From contig JAFAFM010000214.1 of the NCBI GenBank assembly GCA_023423495.1, positions 1 through 8,980 on the forward strand: a stretch of 8,980 bases of DNA, written 5' to 3'. Shown one piece after another: positions 6,408 to 8,980 of this stretch. Both the position numbers and the translations under genes were made by a program. The DNA comes from Armatimonadota bacterium. Its GTDB lineage: Bacteria; Armatimonadota; Fimbriimonadia; Fimbriimonadales; Fimbriimonadaceae. The notes under the pieces were generated by a model. The model saw only the letters and a program-made list of their open reading frames with translations. It had not been told where the DNA came from and did not search any database. Numbering within the stretch: position 1 is the first letter of the stretch; every line of letters starts with the position of its first letter.

Positions 6408-6911
6408 GTGGTTCGAGACGCGACGGCGGCGGATTTGGAAGCGATCAACAAGATCGAAAACGATGCCATTCTCACTCAATTCGGTCATTTCGGGACTAGC
6501 CCTCTCTTATTGGAAGCAACCCAGACCGCATTCGATGGTGCGGCCGGCATTTATCCTTGGGTAGTGGCGGAGCTCGACGGCATCGTGCGTGGGTTCGCCC
6601 GTGCCGGGGTTTGGAAACCTCGCGAAGCCTATCGATGGACCACTGAAGTGGGTGTTTATGTAGATCCAAGCTGCCACCGACGCGGAATAGGCAAGGAACT
6701 CTACTGCCTACTTTTTCAATTGCTCAAGGAACAGGGATTCCACACGATCGTGGCGGGCATAACCATTCCAAACGAAGCAAGTATCAAGCTGCACGAATCA
6801 TTGGGGATGGTAAAGATCGGAGTGTTCCCGGACATGGGATACAAAATGGGTGAATGGAGATCGGTGGGTTACTGGACGAAGGTGATCGGAGAGGGACCGC
6901 CGGGGCAATAG
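6408..6911 (+). CDS. GNAT N-acetyltransferase, phosphinothricin/methionine-sulfone (PAT/MddA) type
   Basis: This is a cytoplasmic acetyl-CoA-dependent N-acetyltransferase of 167 residues. The start RDATAADLEAINKIENDAI, the EVGVYVDPSCHRRGIGKEL block with the acetyl-CoA pyrophosphate-binding RRGIGK (about 91-96), the ITIPNEASIKLHESLGM segment and the GYKMGEWRSVGYW motif are typical of the PAT/bar/YncA family. That family acetylates amino groups of phosphinothricin, methionine sulfoximine or methionine sulfone. The natural substrate here is unknown. GTG at 6408 is preferred because family members begin MxRDAT and a -10-like box lies 6 bases upstream; an in-frame TTG at 6402 would add two residues. 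No ribosome-binding site is present. The next gene begins 63 bases after the stop on the same strand and may be co-transcribed. Confidence 0.88.
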   Translation: MVRDATAADLEAINKIENDAILTQFGHFGTSPLLLEATQTAFDGAAGIYPWVVAELDGIVRGFARAGVWKPREAYRWTTEVGVYVDPSCHRRGIGKELYCLLFQLLKEQGFHTIVAGITIPNEASIKLHESLGMVKIGVFPDMGYKMGEWRSVGYWTKVIGEGPPGQ

Positions 6912-6974
6912 GACCTAACGTCCTTGGCTTTGGCAACGAATCTGCTGTTCATTCGTCGTAAGGTTGGTGGTCGG

Positions 6975-7418
6975 ATGAAGAGTCTGCTTATTTTGTTGAT
7001 TGGAGCGATGACGTTGCTTAGCTTTGCGCAGGGTCGTCCCGATGTTGGATTTCAAGTTGTCGAACGTGGCGTGCATTCCGGCGAGAACGAAGCCGGTTTA
7101 AGGGTTTATCGAACCGAGCGAGCATTCGAAGAGTTTGCGAAGGAGCATGGTGACGATCGCGTCAAACGCCTGGTGAAGAATACGGACTGGAACACGGACC
7201 AACTCATCGTGGTTTTTGCTGGCCGACAACCTTCCGGCGGATACAGCATCGACGTTAAGCGCATCGCCAACATCGACGTGCAGCGACTGCAGGTCGAGGC
7301 CAAGATCAATAAGCCGCGTTCCGATGAAATGGTGACTCAAGCCCTTACAACGCCCTACGTGATTATTCGAATGCAGCGCCAAGTCGCAGCAATTAAAGTC
7401 AAGTTCTTGACGGATTAG
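6975..7418 (+). CDS. Secreted PrcB-like domain protein (first of two)
   Basis: The product is a 147-residue exported protein. Residues 1-18 form a signal peptide: MKS, a Leu/Ile-rich core, and SFA before the likely cut. The mature part contains RVYRTERAFEEF, then DWNTDQLIVVFAGRQPSGGYSIDV (71-94) and KPRSDEMVTQALTTPYVIIRM (113-133). This is the pattern of the PrcB C-terminal domain, named after a Treponema denticola lipoprotein needed for the dentilisin protease complex: a strand, a G-x-x-P-x-GGY-x-I turn, and a final PYxII strand. The role of most family members is unknown; protease association here is only an analogy. The ATG at 6975 is preferred over an in-frame TTG at 6924 because it begins exactly at the signal peptide and has GGTGG just upstream. 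Its last 20 bases overlap the 3' end of the convergent acyltransferase gene. Confidence 0.72.
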   Translation: MKSLLILLIGAMTLLSFAQGRPDVGFQVVERGVHSGENEAGLRVYRTERAFEEFAKEHGDDRVKRLVKNTDWNTDQLIVVFAGRQPSGGYSIDVKRIANIDVQRLQVEAKINKPRSDEMVTQALTTPYVIIRMQRQVAAIKVKFLTD

Positions 7419-8634
7419 ACACCGGTTCTTCCATCATCACGGTTGCGTAAGTGGGCGTAGCTCCCAGTGTACGAAGTGGAAGTCCGATCGGTGTGTAGTC
7501 ATCCATCCGATCGGTTTGGCGGCTTCCCGCCTTCTTCGAGATGAATGGTCGTTCGAAAACCAAGCTGAACGCCCAGCTGGCTAGAAGTGCGACGGGCAGC
7601 GCGACCGCCATGCAATACAGCATTTCCATCGCATCCCCCTTTGCCCATTCAGGTTTGTAGACGAATAGCGTCTGCAAGATGGGATGGTGCAGGAGATACA
7701 AGCTGTAGGAGAATGCTCCGAGCTGGACCCAGGGTCGCCATCCGAATATTCCGGGAATTCTAAGCCAGGGTGCAACTGCGCCCAAGTAAATTAGGCAGGC
7801 GACGGCAAGTCCGATGAGAATGTCGCTCGGGAGGATCGACTTCATGCTTGCCGTCAACCCCACACCCAAGATGGCGAGCCAGAGTACGACGGAGGCTAGT
7901 CTTGGTTGAATTCCAACTCGAAGGTTTGGCCGATATGCGAAATGGGCGGCAACCATCCCGAGGCAAAAGAGCGGGAAATACCACGGATACAGTTTCGTGG
8001 TGACGGGCAGAAATAGCAGCAGTCCGGAGGAGATGAGGCTTGCTCCCAGAAGGAGACCCATTCGTCCAACTTTGAAGAGCAGCGGGACGAGAAGCGGGAA
8101 AAGCAGATATAGCTGCGCCTCGATGGAGATGCTCCAGAGCACCCCATTGATTTTGTACATCCATGCGGGGGAGAGGTTGTGCACCAGAAACATATGGGCC
8201 AGCAGGTTCTCGCGTGTAACGGGCACATATTGGATGTAAGGGAGCTCAGTTTGGTATTGGGTGACCCAAACGCAGACAGCCACGGAGAAGGCCAGACAGG
8301 CGTAATACGCGGGCAAAATGCGCCAGGCCCGACGCTGAAAGAAGCGCTTTACGTCGTGGATCCGGCCATCCTTACCGTTGAACAGGGAGAGCTGCAGGCA
8401 AAAACCAGAGAGGACAATGAACGCCGCGACGGCGAGATGTCCGTGCGTGAACGGCGCCATTACATATTGGAGCCATTGCGGCGCGGTGCTTTTGCCTTCG
8501 AGAAATCTGGGGTCGACGATGTTGACGAAGTGGGAAAGCACCACGTAGAGCGCAGCCACGCCCCGCAGGCCCTCTACGAGCTCAAGACGTTCAGTGGGAT
8601 GGTAGGCCAAACGATTTTGGCCCCGGCGGCGCAT
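7399..8634 (-). CDS. Membrane acyltransferase, Acyl_transf_3 / OafA family
   Basis: This integral inner-membrane protein of 411 residues probably moves an acyl (often acetyl) group onto a sugar of a surface glycan or glycolipid. Family signatures are ERLELVEGLRGVAALYVVLSHF at the first helix with the conserved His35, FQRRAWRILPAYY (the RxxR motif), NGVLWSISIEAQLYLLFPLL, and GAFSYSLYLLHHPI near the C-terminus. About ten hydrophobic segments are visible. The frame is open to a TTG at 8757, but the ATG at 8634 is chosen: the family's first conserved block starts just after it, and the extra 41 residues are Arg-rich, unlike a normal N-terminus. A polar tail of about 45 residues follows the last helix. 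The acceptor molecule is unknown and no glycan-synthesis genes are adjacent. The gene lies inverted between two PrcB-like genes and overlaps the first by 20 bases, tail to tail. Confidence 0.88.
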   Translation of the reverse strand: MRRRGQNRLAYHPTERLELVEGLRGVAALYVVLSHFVNIVDPRFLEGKSTAPQWLQYVMAPFTHGHLAVAAFIVLSGFCLQLSLFNGKDGRIHDVKRFFQRRAWRILPAYYACLAFSVAVCVWVTQYQTELPYIQYVPVTRENLLAHMFLVHNLSPAWMYKINGVLWSISIEAQLYLLFPLLVPLLFKVGRMGLLLGASLISSGLLLFLPVTTKLYPWYFPLFCLGMVAAHFAYRPNLRVGIQPRLASVVLWLAILGVGLTASMKSILPSDILIGLAVACLIYLGAVAPWLRIPGIFGWRPWVQLGAFSYSLYLLHHPILQTLFVYKPEWAKGDAMEMLYCMAVALPVALLASWAFSLVFERPFISKKAGSRQTDRMDDYTPIGLPLRTLGATPTYATVMMEEPVSNPSRT

Positions 8635-8721
8635 CTTCTTATGATGACACTCTCGGCCTCTCCGGCGAACCCCCGTAGAATTGCCGCTTCGCCAACGATA
8701 CCGTGCGCCGATCCGTGCGTC

Positions 8722-8727
8722 AATATA
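8722..8727 (-). promoter_or_regulatory. Candidate -10 element (TATATT) upstream of the acyltransferase
   Basis: On the minus strand TATATT matches TATAAT at five of six positions and lies 87 bases before the chosen acyltransferase ATG at 8634. The hexamer 17 bases further upstream (TGAAGG) is a poor -35. If real, transcription would start near 8714, which would rule out the TTG at 8757 as start codon. The site is 4 bases from the start of the divergent PrcB-like gene, so the two transcription units would share this spacer. Confidence 0.25.
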
Positions 8728-8731
8728 GGAC

Positions 8732-8980
8732 ATGAATCCTTCGTCCTTCATCGTCAAGACGGTTGCAGCAGCCGCTCTGTTATGCTCATTTGCCGCAAGC
8801 CACTCGCAATTTGGCCGACAGGACCAAATTAATTGGCGAACGTACCGGCAGGGAGCGCTCTCCGACGCTAAGACTCAGATGACCCATGTCTTCGAAACCG
8901 AGGGGCAGTTCCAAGCCTATTGGGAGCGGATCCAAGGCTCGATCGCCGGCAGGATGCCAACAGGTGGAGTCGACTGGTCC
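8732..8980 (+). CDS. Secreted PrcB-like protein (second of two), N-terminal part, cut by window end
   Basis: Translating from the ATG at 8732 gives 83 residues open to the last base. Residues 1-25 are a signal peptide: MNPSSFIVK, a hydrophobic VAAAALLCSFAA core, and SHS before QFG. The Cys at 18 lacks a proper lipobox, so a soluble secreted protein is more likely than a lipoprotein. The mature part aligns by eye with the first PrcB-like protein at 6975: INWRTYRQGALS against VGFQVVERGVHS, HVFETEGQFQAYW against RVYRTERAFEEFA, and a final VDWS against TDWN. The diagnostic GGY motif would lie beyond the window, so the family call rests on this alignment. A TAG two codons upstream makes this ATG the first possible start in frame. 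AGGA (8727-8730) is too close to the ATG for a normal ribosome-binding site. Confidence 0.6.
   Translation, partial: MNPSSFIVKTVAAAALLCSFAASHSQFGRQDQINWRTYRQGALSDAKTQMTHVFETEGQFQAYWERIQGSIAGRMPTGGVDWS

Noticed and set aside
8635..8757. N-terminal extension of the acyltransferase to a TTG at 8757
   Set aside because: The extra 41 residues are Arg-rich and lie before the family's normal start; they overlap the divergent gene at 8732 and a possible -10 box.
8179..8832. 217-codon open frame on the plus strand antisense to the acyltransferase
   Set aside because: The acyltransferase signatures on the other strand are clear, and the 3' part of this frame overlaps the better supported secreted-protein gene starting at 8732.
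1..8980. CRISPR arrays, tRNA/rRNA genes, insertion sequences, toxin-antitoxin or phage genes
   Set aside because: Reading both strands I saw no spaced direct repeats, no cloverleaf-like sequence, no transposase and no recognisable defence or phage protein.

Overview
The window is ordinary bacterial chromosome with moderate to high GC, roughly 55-58% judged by eye. It opens with the end of a ribosomal and transcription gene cluster in the order rpoA, rplQ, truA, rplM, rpsI. This order is widespread in Firmicutes, Actinobacteria, Chloroflexi, Armatimonadota and related lineages, and differs from the Proteobacterial arrangement, where rplM-rpsI lies elsewhere. Many starts have weak or no Shine-Dalgarno sequence, and secreted PrcB-domain proteins are present. 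An Armatimonadota (Fimbriimonas-like) or neighbouring lineage is my best guess, but nothing in the window proves it.

Region 1 (1-2714, + strand) holds the 3' end of rpoA (RNA polymerase alpha), rplQ (L17, with an unusual internal insertion), truA (tRNA pseudouridine synthase), a short hairpin-containing leader, rplM (L13), rpsI (S9) and a terminator-like inverted repeat. Region 2 (2807-5177, + strand) holds an MFS transporter of unknown substrate and the glycolytic gene gap. Region 3 (5257-6911) is a divergent pair: a zinc- and NAD-dependent alcohol/formaldehyde dehydrogenase on the minus strand and a phosphinothricin-type GNAT acetyltransferase on the plus strand. Their start codons are only about 40 bases apart, and each has a -10-like TAnnnT element 6-7 bases upstream, suggesting two leaderless, overlapping promoters.

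Region 4 (6975-8980) holds two secreted PrcB-like proteins on the plus strand, the second cut by the window end. A membrane acyltransferase of the OafA/Acyl_transf_3 family lies between them on the opposite strand. The second PrcB-like gene was found by translating the window end by hand. The two PrcB-like proteins appear to be diverged paralogues.

The first cluster makes core transcription and translation components, and gap serves central carbon metabolism. The remaining genes look like independent accessory metabolic or envelope genes. I found no tRNA, rRNA, CRISPR array, insertion sequence, toxin-antitoxin pair or defence locus. I do not see a convincing new multi-gene system. The most unusual parts are the compact divergent promoter, the PrcB/acyltransferase arrangement, the hairpin before rplM and the L17 insertion. 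The longest stretch without a gene is about 146 bases (2661-2806).
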